Of a stretch of DNA of 64,000 nucleotides, positions 20,366 to 28,564 are shown piece by piece (positions within the stretch are counted from its first letter, which is position 1; each line of letters starts with the position of its first letter). The stretch is taken from contig JAGVWX010000015.1 of the NCBI GenBank assembly GCA_018304105.1, positions 1 to 64,000 on the forward strand. The letters run 5' to 3'. The position numbers were made by a program, and so were the translations under genes. Source of the stretch: Candidatus Pacearchaeota archaeon. GTDB taxonomy: Archaea; Nanobdellota; Nanobdellia; Pacearchaeales; GW2011-AR1. The notes beneath the pieces are model-generated. The model did no database searches, had not been told where the DNA came from, and saw only the letters and a list, made by a program, of their open reading frames with translations.

Positions 20366-20501
20366 TTCTTGATTTGAACCTTGGTTCAATTCCCTCGTTT
20401 GGATGCGTAAGCAGACGAACGAGCGAGGATTGTTAAATCCGATGCCACCCCCAGCAGACGAACGAGCGAGGATTGTTAAATCCGATGCCACCCCCGCTAT
20501 T
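20354..20501 (+). repeat. tRNA-iMet 3' flank: 14-nt partial duplication (20354-20367 and 20488-20501), shared core element and 43-bp tandem duplication
   Basis: CCACCCCCGCTATT occurs twice; core CTCGTTTGGATGCGTAAGCAGACGAACGA 20394-20422; AGCAGACGAACGAGCGAGGATTGTTAAATCCGATGCCACCCCC at 20410-20452 and 20453-20495. Confidence 0.85.
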
Positions 20502-20593
20502 GAATTTTATTATAATCCGGGTTTTAGGGTCAGATATTCTTATTAAAACCACAGTAGTTTCACTATATCCAAGAAAACAAAAAGTTTAAATAA

Positions 20594-20616
20594 CATATGT
20601 ATTATTTTTACATATG
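20594..20616. promoter_or_regulatory. Inverted repeat over the ArsR start codon (probable autoregulatory operator)
   Basis: CATATGTA-ttatttt-TACATATG, 8-bp arms, 7-nt spacer. Confidence 0.6.
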
Positions 20617-20988
20617 CATAACAAAAACATATTGCAACATGCACAGAAGCATGGTTTGTCTGAGAACGAGCTCTATTCCACGTATAGAATTTTCTTTGGT
20701 ACTCTTGTTTCAGAGCCAAGATTAAGAATAATTAATTTTCTAAGGAATGGAAAGAAGAATGTCTCTGAGATTGTAAATGAACTAAACATGGATCAGGCAA
20801 ATGTTTCTCACGATTTAGCAAGGCTTAGAAAATGTGGATTTGTCAAGGTTGAAACTAACAAACAGTATAGATATTACAGTTTGAACGATAAAACAATCAA
20901 GCCACTAATGAAATTAATAGACGAACATATGTCCGAATATTGTGTTCATATCTTTAATGAATCAAAGGTAAAAGAAAATGGAAAATAA
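20614..20988 (+). CDS. ArsR family transcriptional regulator
   Basis: wHTH: FFGTLVSEPRLRIINFLRNGKKNVSEIVNELNMDQANVSHDLARLRKCGFV...RYYSLND. Confidence 0.9.
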   Translation: MHNKNILQHAQKHGLSENELYSTYRIFFGTLVSEPRLRIINFLRNGKKNVSEIVNELNMDQANVSHDLARLRKCGFVKVETNKQYRYYSLNDKTIKPLMKLIDEHMSEYCVHIFNESKVKENGK

Positions 20989-21469
20989 AAACGTCGGATG
21001 GATAATGATTGGCTTATCAGTTGTAATCGTTTTTTTAGTATTTTTATTTAATAATACCTTGATGGATTCTGTAAGAAGCAGTTGTTTCATACAGCACGGT
21101 GATGTTAATTCGTGTGAAATGTACGATTCTGTAAACTACCAGACATATTTAGCGTTAGCTATTGTAGGAGTATTGATTATTTTTGGTTTGTTCTTGATTT
21201 TTTCTAAACCAAATGAAAAAATAATAATTAAAAAGATAAAAGAAAAGAAAGTTCGGAAAGAAGTTGATATTTCGTCTTTCAGGCCCGAAGAAAAACAAGT
21301 TTACAATCTTGTTAAAGAAAACGGTGCAATTTTTCAGGCAGATTTAATCGATAAAACCGAATTCAGCAAGGCGCGAATGACAAGAATTGTTGATAAGCTT
21401 GAAGGCAGTGGCCTTGTAGAAAGAAAAAGAAGAGGCATGACTAATGTTGTTGTGCTAAAGGAGAATTGA
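20978..21469 (+). CDS. Membrane-anchored winged-helix regulator (2 TM, Cys-containing loop)
   Basis: Two TM segments around SCFIQHGDVNSCEMYDS, then wHTH ending GLVERKRRGMTNVVVLK. Confidence 0.8.
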   Translation: MENKNVGWIMIGLSVVIVFLVFLFNNTLMDSVRSSCFIQHGDVNSCEMYDSVNYQTYLALAIVGVLIIFGLFLIFSKPNEKIIIKKIKEKKVRKEVDISSFRPEEKQVYNLVKENGAIFQADLIDKTEFSKARMTRIVDKLEGSGLVERKRRGMTNVVVLKEN

Positions 21470-21470
21470 A

Positions 21471-21860
21471 ATGGAGATAGGAGATTTTGTATATATCGTT
21501 GAAACTGAGAAGAGTTTTGATGAAGCAGTTGTATCCGTGCTAAAGGCGGTAGAATCTAGAGGCTGGGCTTTATTCAATGTTTATGATATAAAAGAAAGAT
21601 TGGCTGCGAAAGGATTTGAGCAGGAGCCGTTAAAAATTATTGAAATTTGTTCTGGAAAATATGCAAATGCTTTTTTAAATGAGAATAAGCTAGTTTCATT
21701 ATGCATGCCATGCAAAATTAATGTTTTTGAAGAAGACGGAAAGGTTAAGATAGCTGGAATGAAGCCAACGATAATGTCAGAGTTTTTTAAAGAAGTAAAA
21801 AAAGAAGAGACAGAAGAAGTTGAAAAAATCATCGAGGAGATTATCAATAATTCAAAATGA
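21471..21860 (+). CDS. DUF302 family protein
   Basis: VETEKSFDEAVVSVLKAVESRGWALFNVYDIKERLAAKGF...ICSGKYANAFL...MPCKINVFEEDGKVKIAGMKP. Confidence 0.85.
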   Translation: MEIGDFVYIVETEKSFDEAVVSVLKAVESRGWALFNVYDIKERLAAKGFEQEPLKIIEICSGKYANAFLNENKLVSLCMPCKINVFEEDGKVKIAGMKPTIMSEFFKEVKKEETEEVEKIIEEIINNSK

Positions 21861-21876
21861 AAAAGGAGATGAAAGA

Positions 21877-22164
21877 ATGAAAACGCACAAAATAAGCATT
21901 GCATTAAGCATTTTGCTTTTGTCTGCTTTGAGCATAGTTTCTGCAGCCCAGTATGGTATGATGGGCGATAACGGACAGTTTACTGCAGTGAATAATGGCG
22001 GCGTGGGCGGAATGGCAGGCATGATGCAGATGATGACTGGCTATGGCGGTTACGGTTATAACTCCGGAACAGTGTTGCTTGGCTGGATAACTTATTTGCT
22101 GACAATTGCCCTGATGATTGCAGGAATTTATTGGCTTGTTAAGACAGCGAATAGAAAGAGATAA
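21877..22164 (+). CDS. Secreted/membrane Met-Gly-rich protein with C-terminal TM
   Basis: AGGAGA SD then ATG at 21877 (track start 21820 is probably upstream of the true start); signal peptide, QYGMMGD...GGMAGMMQMMTGYGGYGYN, C-terminal TM. Confidence 0.75.
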   Translation: MKTHKISIALSILLLSALSIVSAAQYGMMGDNGQFTAVNNGGVGGMAGMMQMMTGYGGYGYNSGTVLLGWITYLLTIALMIAGIYWLVKTANRKR

Positions 22165-22223
22165 ACAAAAATTTATTTTATTTTTTAAAATTATCATTAG
22201 AATATGAAAGGAGGCGAAGAAAA

Positions 22224-22487
22224 ATGGAACATAAATTAAGTGTTATGAGAGTAGCAAACAGTTTGGCAGTTACAACAGCACTTGCTTATTTGGTCTGCAT
22301 TATTGCAGTATGGCTTGCTCCGGGAATCACAACAACAATCGGAAATTATTTGCTTCATGGAGTGAATGTAAATAGATTAGTCGAAGCAAGAACGTTTATT
22401 TTTTCTTTGACTAGTTTAATACTTGGAACAATTTTGAGCTGGCTTGCTGGTGCTTTGTTTGCAGCAGTGTACAATAAATTCAGATAA
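22224..22487 (+). CDS. DUF5676-like membrane protein, copy 1
   Basis: 87 aa, two TM; similar in layout to the 22582 ORF. Confidence 0.75.
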   Translation: MEHKLSVMRVANSLAVTTALAYLVCIIAVWLAPGITTTIGNYLLHGVNVNRLVEARTFIFSLTSLILGTILSWLAGALFAAVYNKFR

Positions 22488-22581
22488 TTATAAAGTTGTT
22501 TATTTTTATTTAATTTTGTTAAGTATCCCAAACATTTTGTAGTTGGGGTTATATTAATAAATATGAAAGGAGGTTAAAAAG

Positions 22582-22845
22582 ATGGCAGAAAAATTAAACG
22601 CAAAAAGAGTCTCTCTAAGTTTAGCGGCAGTAGCCGGGATAATATCGATAGTTTGTGCTTTGCTAGTTTTAGTTGCCCCGCAAGCAACTATGAATCTATT
22701 CGGAGCGATATTTCACGGCATTGATATCAGCCAAATAACAAAACCAATAACACTGGGCAGCGCACTACTTGGAACTGTAGAAGCTATTGTTTTAGCCCTG
22801 ATTGCTGGATGGCTCTTTGCAAAAATATATAATTCTATAAGGTAA
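22582..22845 (+). CDS. DUF5676-like membrane protein, copy 2
   Basis: 87 aa paralog; RVSLSLAAVAGIISIVCALLVLVAPQAT...FHGIDISQITKPI. Confidence 0.75.
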   Translation: MAEKLNAKRVSLSLAAVAGIISIVCALLVLVAPQATMNLFGAIFHGIDISQITKPITLGSALLGTVEAIVLALIAGWLFAKIYNSIR

Positions 22846-22855
22846 TAAAAAGAAC

Positions 22856-23554
22856 ATGACGATATTTAATGAATGGTTGGTATTTTCATTAATATTATTC
22901 GTAATTTGGACAGTTGTATTTATTTTTAGCAGAACTAAGAAAGAAATGCTTATAGTTAGCGCATTAACCATGCTTCTTGGTTTGACAGAACCAATTTTCG
23001 TCCCGGAATATTGGAGTCCGCCATCTTTATTTAATCTCGCATTAAGAACAGGGTTCGATATCGAAAGTTTAATCTTCAGTTTTGTTATTGGGGGCATAGG
23101 GGCGGCGATTTATGAAACAATTTTTAAATCTAAGCATAAGAAAGTAAATTCTCAGGAAAAGCATCATCAAAGACATAAATATCATCTTTTATCTTTATTC
23201 TCTCCGGTGTTAGTATTTCTTCCACTATTCTTATTTACAGAGCTAAATCCGATATACTCTGCAAGCATATCGATGTTTGTCGGGGGAATAGCAGCAATGT
23301 TTTGTAGGCCAGATTTAAAGAAAAAGATAATTTATGGGGGAGTTTTATTCTTATTTTTGTATTTTGTATTCTTTGTTTTTTTCAATAGCATTTATCCACA
23401 TGCTGTGGAAAGATTTTGGAATCTCTCAGCCCTATCTGGAATTTTGATATTAAGGGTTCCGTTAGAAGAATTAATATTTGCCTTTACTTTCGGTATGATG
23501 TGGAGCAGTGTTTACGAGCATATTGGGTGGTATAAGATTATTAAAGAGTGGTAA
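22856..23554 (+). CDS. Multipass membrane protein, lycopene cyclase-domain-like
   Basis: EPIFVPEYWSPPSLFNLALRTGFDIESLIFSFVIGGIGAAIYE repeated in spirit at LRVPLEELIFAFTFGMMWSSVYE. Confidence 0.55.
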   Translation: MTIFNEWLVFSLILFVIWTVVFIFSRTKKEMLIVSALTMLLGLTEPIFVPEYWSPPSLFNLALRTGFDIESLIFSFVIGGIGAAIYETIFKSKHKKVNSQEKHHQRHKYHLLSLFSPVLVFLPLFLFTELNPIYSASISMFVGGIAAMFCRPDLKKKIIYGGVLFLFLYFVFFVFFNSIYPHAVERFWNLSALSGILILRVPLEELIFAFTFGMMWSSVYEHIGWYKIIKEW

Positions 23555-23669
23555 GATGCAAAAGTTTAAGGAAGTAATTATTGATTTGAAAGATACTGAA
23601 CAAGAGTAGAAGGAGATAAATTTCTCTTGTAGGGAAAGGTTTTATTAATCAAGAATCGATTATAGATTT

Positions 23670-24164
23670 ATGAATCCTCGTTATTTAGGGATGGCAGTAA
23701 TAACAATAAGTCTTGTTGTTTTGGCTAGTCTTTTTTATCTTAATAATATTCTGAGCAAACAAAGTTTAGAAAATTGCGTAGAATTTTGTAAATTACAAAA
23801 AGACAGTTCTTGTTCCATAGAATCGTGCAAAGCCAATGGACAACACAATGATCACGAGAAGATTATTTCAGCTCTTGAATTATTAGTCGCCTTTTTAGCT
23901 GGATTAGGTTTTTACCTATCATTAACAAAAGCAGAAAAAATAATTGAACAGAAAAAATATGACCTAACTAAGTTGAATTCAGAAGAAAAGAAAGTATTCT
24001 TCTTTATCAAAGAAAATAAAGACAAAAGAATTTACCAAAGTAATGTTGTTGAGCATTTTAATTTTCCTAAGTCGAAAGTTTCGAGAATTTTAGATAAGTT
24101 AGAGCAAACAGGGATTATCGAAAGAAAAAGAAGAGGCATGACTAATATTATTCTCTTAAAATAG
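23670..24164 (+). CDS. Membrane-anchored winged-helix regulator (paralog of 20978-21469)
   Basis: Two TM around ENCVEFCKLQKDSSCSIESCKANGQHNDHEK, wHTH ending GIIERKRRGMTNIILLK. Confidence 0.8.
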   Translation: MNPRYLGMAVITISLVVLASLFYLNNILSKQSLENCVEFCKLQKDSSCSIESCKANGQHNDHEKIISALELLVAFLAGLGFYLSLTKAEKIIEQKKYDLTKLNSEEKKVFFFIKENKDKRIYQSNVVEHFNFPKSKVSRILDKLEQTGIIERKRRGMTNIILLK

Positions 24165-24179
24165 AACCAGTTTCATGCT

Positions 24180-24195
24180 GTAGAACCAGTTCTAC
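24180..24195. promoter_or_regulatory. Palindromic operator upstream of the DsbA-like gene
   Basis: GTAGAAC-CA-GTTCTAC, with an extra TAGAACCAGTTTCA half-copy at 24162-24175; TATA-like ttataag about 24203. Confidence 0.6.
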
Positions 24196-24279
24196 GATAC
24201 CCTTATAAGCTGTTTTTTAGGCATTTTGTTATGTCAAATAGAATAAATAAGATGCTTAGAGAAATGAAAGGAGGTTAAT

Positions 24280-25038
24280 ATGAGCGAAGAAGCAACTTTA
24301 ACAATAAAGAAAGATACGCTATGGAAATACAGCACATTTCTGCTTTTAGCCTTGCTAATTGTTGGTGCGTTTGTATTCTTTTTAGGAGGAAACAATAACC
24401 CAACAACAGGGAATGTTGTAGCCAATAATCCTCAACCTACTGGAGCACCATCACAACCATCGCAGGTAACAGCAAGTGTAGATGATGATCCTGTTCTAGG
24501 GGATAAAAATGCTCCTGTAACAATCATAGAGTTTAGTGATTATCAATGTCCGTTCTGTAGGAAATTCTGGACAGAAACATTCAACCAAATCAAAAAAGAT
24601 TACATTGACACAGGAAAAGTAAAATTTGTATACAGGGACTTTCCGCTGTCTAGTATTCATCCTGCCGCAGAGTCTGCAGCAGAAGCGGCTAATTGTGTAA
24701 GAGAGAAAGGCGGAGATGAGGCATACTATAAAATGCATGATAAGATCTTCCAGGAAGGCAACAAGCTTGATGGAGGAGATCCAATTACAGGACCTGTAAG
24801 GGGAACAGCACAATTTGGTGCAACAGAACTAAAGAAATGGGCAAAGGATCTTGGTTATGACATAAGCAGTTGTCTTGATTCTGGCAAATATGCTAACGAA
24901 GTGCAAAAAGATGAATCTGATGGAGCAGCTGCAGGAATTCAGGGAACCCCAGGATTTTTCATTAACGGAAAGCCATTAAGCGGTGCACAACCATTTGCAG
25001 CATTTAAGCAGGTAATTGATGCAGAACTTGCAGCGTAA
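24280..25038 (+). CDS. DsbA-like membrane-anchored thiol oxidoreductase
   Basis: N-terminal TM; VTIIEFSDYQCPFCRKFWTETF...KVKFVYRDFPL...GTPGFFINGKPLSGAQP. Confidence 0.93.
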   Translation: MSEEATLTIKKDTLWKYSTFLLLALLIVGAFVFFLGGNNNPTTGNVVANNPQPTGAPSQPSQVTASVDDDPVLGDKNAPVTIIEFSDYQCPFCRKFWTETFNQIKKDYIDTGKVKFVYRDFPLSSIHPAAESAAEAANCVREKGGDEAYYKMHDKIFQEGNKLDGGDPITGPVRGTAQFGATELKKWAKDLGYDISSCLDSGKYANEVQKDESDGAAAGIQGTPGFFINGKPLSGAQPFAAFKQVIDAELAA

Positions 25039-25086
25039 ATATAATTTTTATTTTTTTATTTTTAAGAAATGAAGGAATGAAAAGAA

Positions 25087-25644
25087 ATGGAATGGAAACA
25101 AATGTTTAGCACGTGGAAAAAAATTTTTACTAACTGGAAATATCTAGTTGTAACTGTAATTATTGCAATAATATTCTATTCAATAAATGTATTGGTCTCA
25201 AGTTGGAGCAGCCTAAAAGGTTTTTTTCCAACTCTTGGCTTTTTTCAAACAATTAAGTTTTTCTTTATATTGTTTTTTTGGTTTAAAGAGACAATAATGT
25301 TCCATTCTTTCATTAGTTTAATTGTTATCAGTATTCTATTTGGGGCGTTATTTAGTCTAGTAGGATATAAGGTTAGAATAGGACAAGGAACTGGTGGAAA
25401 AAAGATTGGTTTATTTGGAGGCATTGGATTATTCTTAGCAGCATTTGCTCCAGGTTGTGCTGCTTGTGGAGTTGGATTAGCTTCAGTTTTTGGAATCGGT
25501 GCTGGTGCTTTGTTCTTCTTACCTTACGATGGTTTTGAATTATCAATCGCTTCTATTGGAATACTCAGCTTCACGATTGTAACTGTTACTAAAAATATGT
25601 ATGTGTGCAAACTAAAAAATTTAAATAATGGAAGGATGTATTAA
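25087..25644 (+). CDS. Multipass membrane protein with GCAACG motif
   Basis: 185 aa; LAAFAPGCAACGVGLASVFG in a hydrophobic segment. Confidence 0.75.
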   Translation: MEWKQMFSTWKKIFTNWKYLVVTVIIAIIFYSINVLVSSWSSLKGFFPTLGFFQTIKFFFILFFWFKETIMFHSFISLIVISILFGALFSLVGYKVRIGQGTGGKKIGLFGGIGLFLAAFAPGCAACGVGLASVFGIGAGALFFLPYDGFELSIASIGILSFTIVTVTKNMYVCKLKNLNNGRMY

Positions 25645-25647
25645 AAA

Positions 25648-26040
25648 ATGGAAAAATTAACATATATCGGATTTGGAATTTTCATCCTTATAATCTTTGG
25701 AGGATTTTTCTTTTTTAGAGGTGGAGGTTCTACTATAAATGGAAACATTGTTTCTGATGGCGGTCAGGTCTTGCAAGGAGAAACGCAGAAAGTTGTTTTA
25801 AGCATTAAGGACTATAATTATTATCCAAACACCATAAATGTTAAAGTAAATCAGCCAATTAAATTATCTTTGGATAATTCAGTTACCGGATGTTTAAGGA
25901 ATTTTAATATAAAAGATCTCGGCATCTCCAAGACTCTTAGAACTCCTCAAGAAACCATTGACTTTACTCCAACAAAGAAAGGAACTTTTAGATTCGCCTG
26001 TAGCATGGGGATGGGTTATGGAAACCTTATTGTTGAATAA
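25648..26040 (+). CDS. Membrane-anchored cupredoxin-like protein
   Basis: N-terminal TM; YPNTINVKVNQPIKLSLDNSVTGCLRNFNI...FTPTKKGTFRFACSMGMGYGNLIVE (Cys/Met copper ligands). Confidence 0.82.
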   Translation: MEKLTYIGFGIFILIIFGGFFFFRGGGSTINGNIVSDGGQVLQGETQKVVLSIKDYNYYPNTINVKVNQPIKLSLDNSVTGCLRNFNIKDLGISKTLRTPQETIDFTPTKKGTFRFACSMGMGYGNLIVE

Positions 26041-26045
26041 ATAAA

Positions 26046-26495
26046 ATGAAAATCATTTTGAATAAACCTTATGTCTATTTTGTAATCTTAATTTTTTTAG
26101 TTTATGTTAGCCTTAATGTTATTCTGAGCGGCTTCTATAACACGATTCCGCTAATTTTAGTTTATGCAAAAACCCTCAATTGGTTTAAATTAGGGATATC
26201 TCTTTTTCTTACCTTACTAATCGGATTGCTGATTGCTTTTAATTCCGTCTTAATCTATGCTAAGTATAAAGAAAGAAGAAAATGCAAAAAGAAAATAACT
26301 TTGAGCAGTGCTGGTGCTATTGGGGGATTGATTACAGGCGTTTGCCCTCTGTGCGTTACAGGGCTTATTCCCTTAATACTGGGGCTTGCAGGGATTTCTT
26401 TCTCCTTAGCTAGCCTTCCTTTTCAAGGGATCGAAGTTCAAGTTTTAGTAGTAATAATTCTTCTTGTGAGTTTGATTAATTTATCTAAAAGGTGA
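26046..26495 (+). CDS. Multipass membrane protein with CPLC motif
   Basis: 149 aa; GGLITGVCPLCVTGLIPLILGLAGIS. Confidence 0.7.
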   Translation: MKIILNKPYVYFVILIFLVYVSLNVILSGFYNTIPLILVYAKTLNWFKLGISLFLTLLIGLLIAFNSVLIYAKYKERRKCKKKITLSSAGAIGGLITGVCPLCVTGLIPLILGLAGISFSLASLPFQGIEVQVLVVIILLVSLINLSKR

Positions 26496-26577
26496 ATCTT
26501 CCCGCAGCAAGCTATAGGGTGTTACGAAGAATAAATCAGTCTTATAGGAATGTCAACTTAATTATATAAATCAAAGT

Positions 26578-26593
26578 GCGGAACTAGTTCCGC
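26578..26593. promoter_or_regulatory. Perfect 16-bp palindromic operator
   Basis: GCGGAACTAGTTCCGC followed by TATA-like catatataat and the 26630 start. Confidence 0.65.
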
Positions 26594-26629
26594 AAAAGCG
26601 CATATATAATTTAGTTTCTTGAAAAAATC

Positions 26630-27364
26630 ATGGAAAACGAAAAACATCATGCTGAAGAGCATGACAACATGAAAGGAGGAAAAAAGTCCAACACTGAAAC
26701 TACCGTACAGTACGTTATAATTGCAGTACTCGCAATCTTGCTCTTATACAATGGGGTAAAGATATTTGGGGCAGGCAATTCTAACTTATCTGGACAAGTT
26801 GCTACCGGCATAGGCACAGTTTCTGCTTCTGCTTTAGATGTATTGCCAAAAGGAACGCCCGATATTTACGGGAGCGAGCTCGGAGTATCATATGACGATG
26901 TCTCTGCAAGCAATCCTCAATTGGCAGATGCAACAATGCAAAAACTAGCGCAATATGAAGACATGAAATTAGACAGTGCCCAAATGGAGAGATATATCCA
27001 AATTGGAAGTTCAATTGCGTGTGAATATTGTTGCGGTGCTAAAACATTAGTATTTGAAAACGGAGAGCGAGCTTGTGGATGCGCTCATAGCTATGCTATG
27101 AGGGGATTAGCAAAATATTTGTTAACTAAGCATCCTGAAATGTCTGATGTAGAAATCTTGAATGAATTAGGAAAATGGAAAGTTCTATTCTTTCCAGGAG
27201 TTCATGAAAAGAAAGCTGAAGTTCTAAAAGCAAATGGAATTGACTACACAAATGAAACTGTAGGATATGTCTATCTTGCTTCAAACATTTACAGAGGCGC
27301 AGAAAATCAGGCAACTGCAAGTGCTGCAGGAAGCGGCGGTAGTCAGATGGTTGGCGGTTGCTAA
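26630..27364 (+). CDS. Single-TM extracytoplasmic Cys-rich protein ending in MVGGC
   Basis: TM near N-terminus; SIACEYCCGAKTLVFENGERACGCAHSYAMRGLAKYLLTKHPEMSDVEIL; C-terminus GGSQMVGGC*. Confidence 0.8.
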   Translation: MENEKHHAEEHDNMKGGKKSNTETTVQYVIIAVLAILLLYNGVKIFGAGNSNLSGQVATGIGTVSASALDVLPKGTPDIYGSELGVSYDDVSASNPQLADATMQKLAQYEDMKLDSAQMERYIQIGSSIACEYCCGAKTLVFENGERACGCAHSYAMRGLAKYLLTKHPEMSDVEILNELGKWKVLFFPGVHEKKAEVLKANGIDYTNETVGYVYLASNIYRGAENQATASAAGSGGSQMVGGC

Positions 27365-27498
27365 AGGAATTTTATTTTTTATTTTTCCCTTTAGCATTTT
27401 TTAACTAAATATATGGAGAACAAAAATGGATTGCTGTGAAAATACAAAACAAAACAAGAAAGAAAACAGAGAAGAGCGAATGAAAGGAGGTAAGAGCA

Positions 27499-27674
27499 TG
27501 GCAGAAGTAAAGAAAAGCACCCTATTGTGGATAGTAATCGGAGTATTAGTTATAGCAACAATATTCCTGACGTTTAAGGCATCTTCAATAGGAACAGGGG
27601 CTGCACAATCAACTGCATCAGCAGCTAAAACTGTCGCATCAACCGCTTCGAGCGGAATGGTCGGCGGCTGCTAA
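27499..27674 (+). CDS. Single-TM small protein ending in MVGGC
   Basis: SD AAAGGAGG then ATG: MAEVKKSTLLWIVIGVLVIATIFLTFKASS...SSGMVGGC*; an in-frame upstream ATG at 27426 gives an 82-aa alternative. Confidence 0.75.
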
Positions 27675-27681
27675 CAACAAA

Positions 27682-27963
27682 ATGGAAGTAAAGAAAAACA
27701 CGTTAATGTGGATTGTCATAGGGGTGCTGTTTTTGTCAGTACTTTTTTTGACATATAAAGCATCAACTATAAATGGAAACGCGGCTGCGGGAGATTCTGG
27801 AAAGCTAGATACAACTGGCTGGTCAGAGAATGAGAAGATGAACTATGAAATGCATGGAACGGTTCCTGCAAGAATTCAAGGAACAGTAGCTGCATCTAGT
27901 GCATCAAGCGGGGCAGGAATGGTCGGCGGTCATAAAATTTATTTTTTTATTTTTTTAATTTAG
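27682..27963 (+). CDS. Paralogous single-TM protein with decayed C-terminal motif (GMVGGH, extended)
   Basis: MEVKKNTLMWIVIGVLFLSVLFLTYKAST...SSGAGMVGGHKIYFFIFLI*; the extension is translated T-rich terminator-like DNA. Confidence 0.7.
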   Translation: MEVKKNTLMWIVIGVLFLSVLFLTYKASTINGNAAAGDSGKLDTTGWSENEKMNYEMHGTVPARIQGTVAASSASSGAGMVGGHKIYFFIFLI

Positions 27964-27988
27964 AATAAGTAAACAGAGAGAAAGAACA

Positions 27989-28564
27989 ATGATAAAGACA
28001 GACATAAAAAACAAACAAGAGAAGAAGATTAAAAGAAATAGTCGCACATATAAGATATTAGGATTATTTCTAATATCTTTTTTGAGTTTAATTGTAGTTC
28101 TGCCTAGTGTCATGGCTCATTGCCCTCTTTGCACTGCTGCCACAATTGTCGGGGTTGGAGTAACGAGGTCTCTTGGATGGGACGATTCTATTGTAGGCGT
28201 ATTTGTCGGGGCAATGATTGTTTCTTCTGCACTTTGGGTTAATAATATATTCAAAAAAAGAAATATAGGTGGAAATGCATTTTTGAGAATGGGGAGTATA
28301 ACTGTTGCTACCTTCGTTCTTACCGTATTAAGCTTTTATTATGCAGGAATATTTGGTCCGGCAAATACTTATAGAATATTTGGGATGGAGAAAATAATCT
28401 TTGGCTCAATCTCTGGAGCGATAGTTTCATTTGCAACTTTTTTCACAAGTAATGAAATAAAGAAGAGAAATGAAGGAAGAGTATTGTTCAATTATCAAAC
28501 TATGGCTATCACATTTGGAGCTTTGATACTTAATGGGTTACTATTCTGGGGGATATTCAGATGA
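27989..28564 (+). CDS. Multipass membrane protein with HCPLCTAA motif
   Basis: 191 aa; MAHCPLCTAATIVGVGVTRSLGWDD. Confidence 0.7.
   Translation: MIKTDIKNKQEKKIKRNSRTYKILGLFLISFLSLIVVLPSVMAHCPLCTAATIVGVGVTRSLGWDDSIVGVFVGAMIVSSALWVNNIFKKRNIGGNAFLRMGSITVATFVLTVLSFYYAGIFGPANTYRIFGMEKIIFGSISGAIVSFATFFTSNEIKKRNEGRVLFNYQTMAITFGALILNGLLFWGIFR

Noticed and set aside
20410-20495. Possible CRISPR array
   Set aside because: Only two abutting units with no spacers and no cas genes; a tandem duplication.
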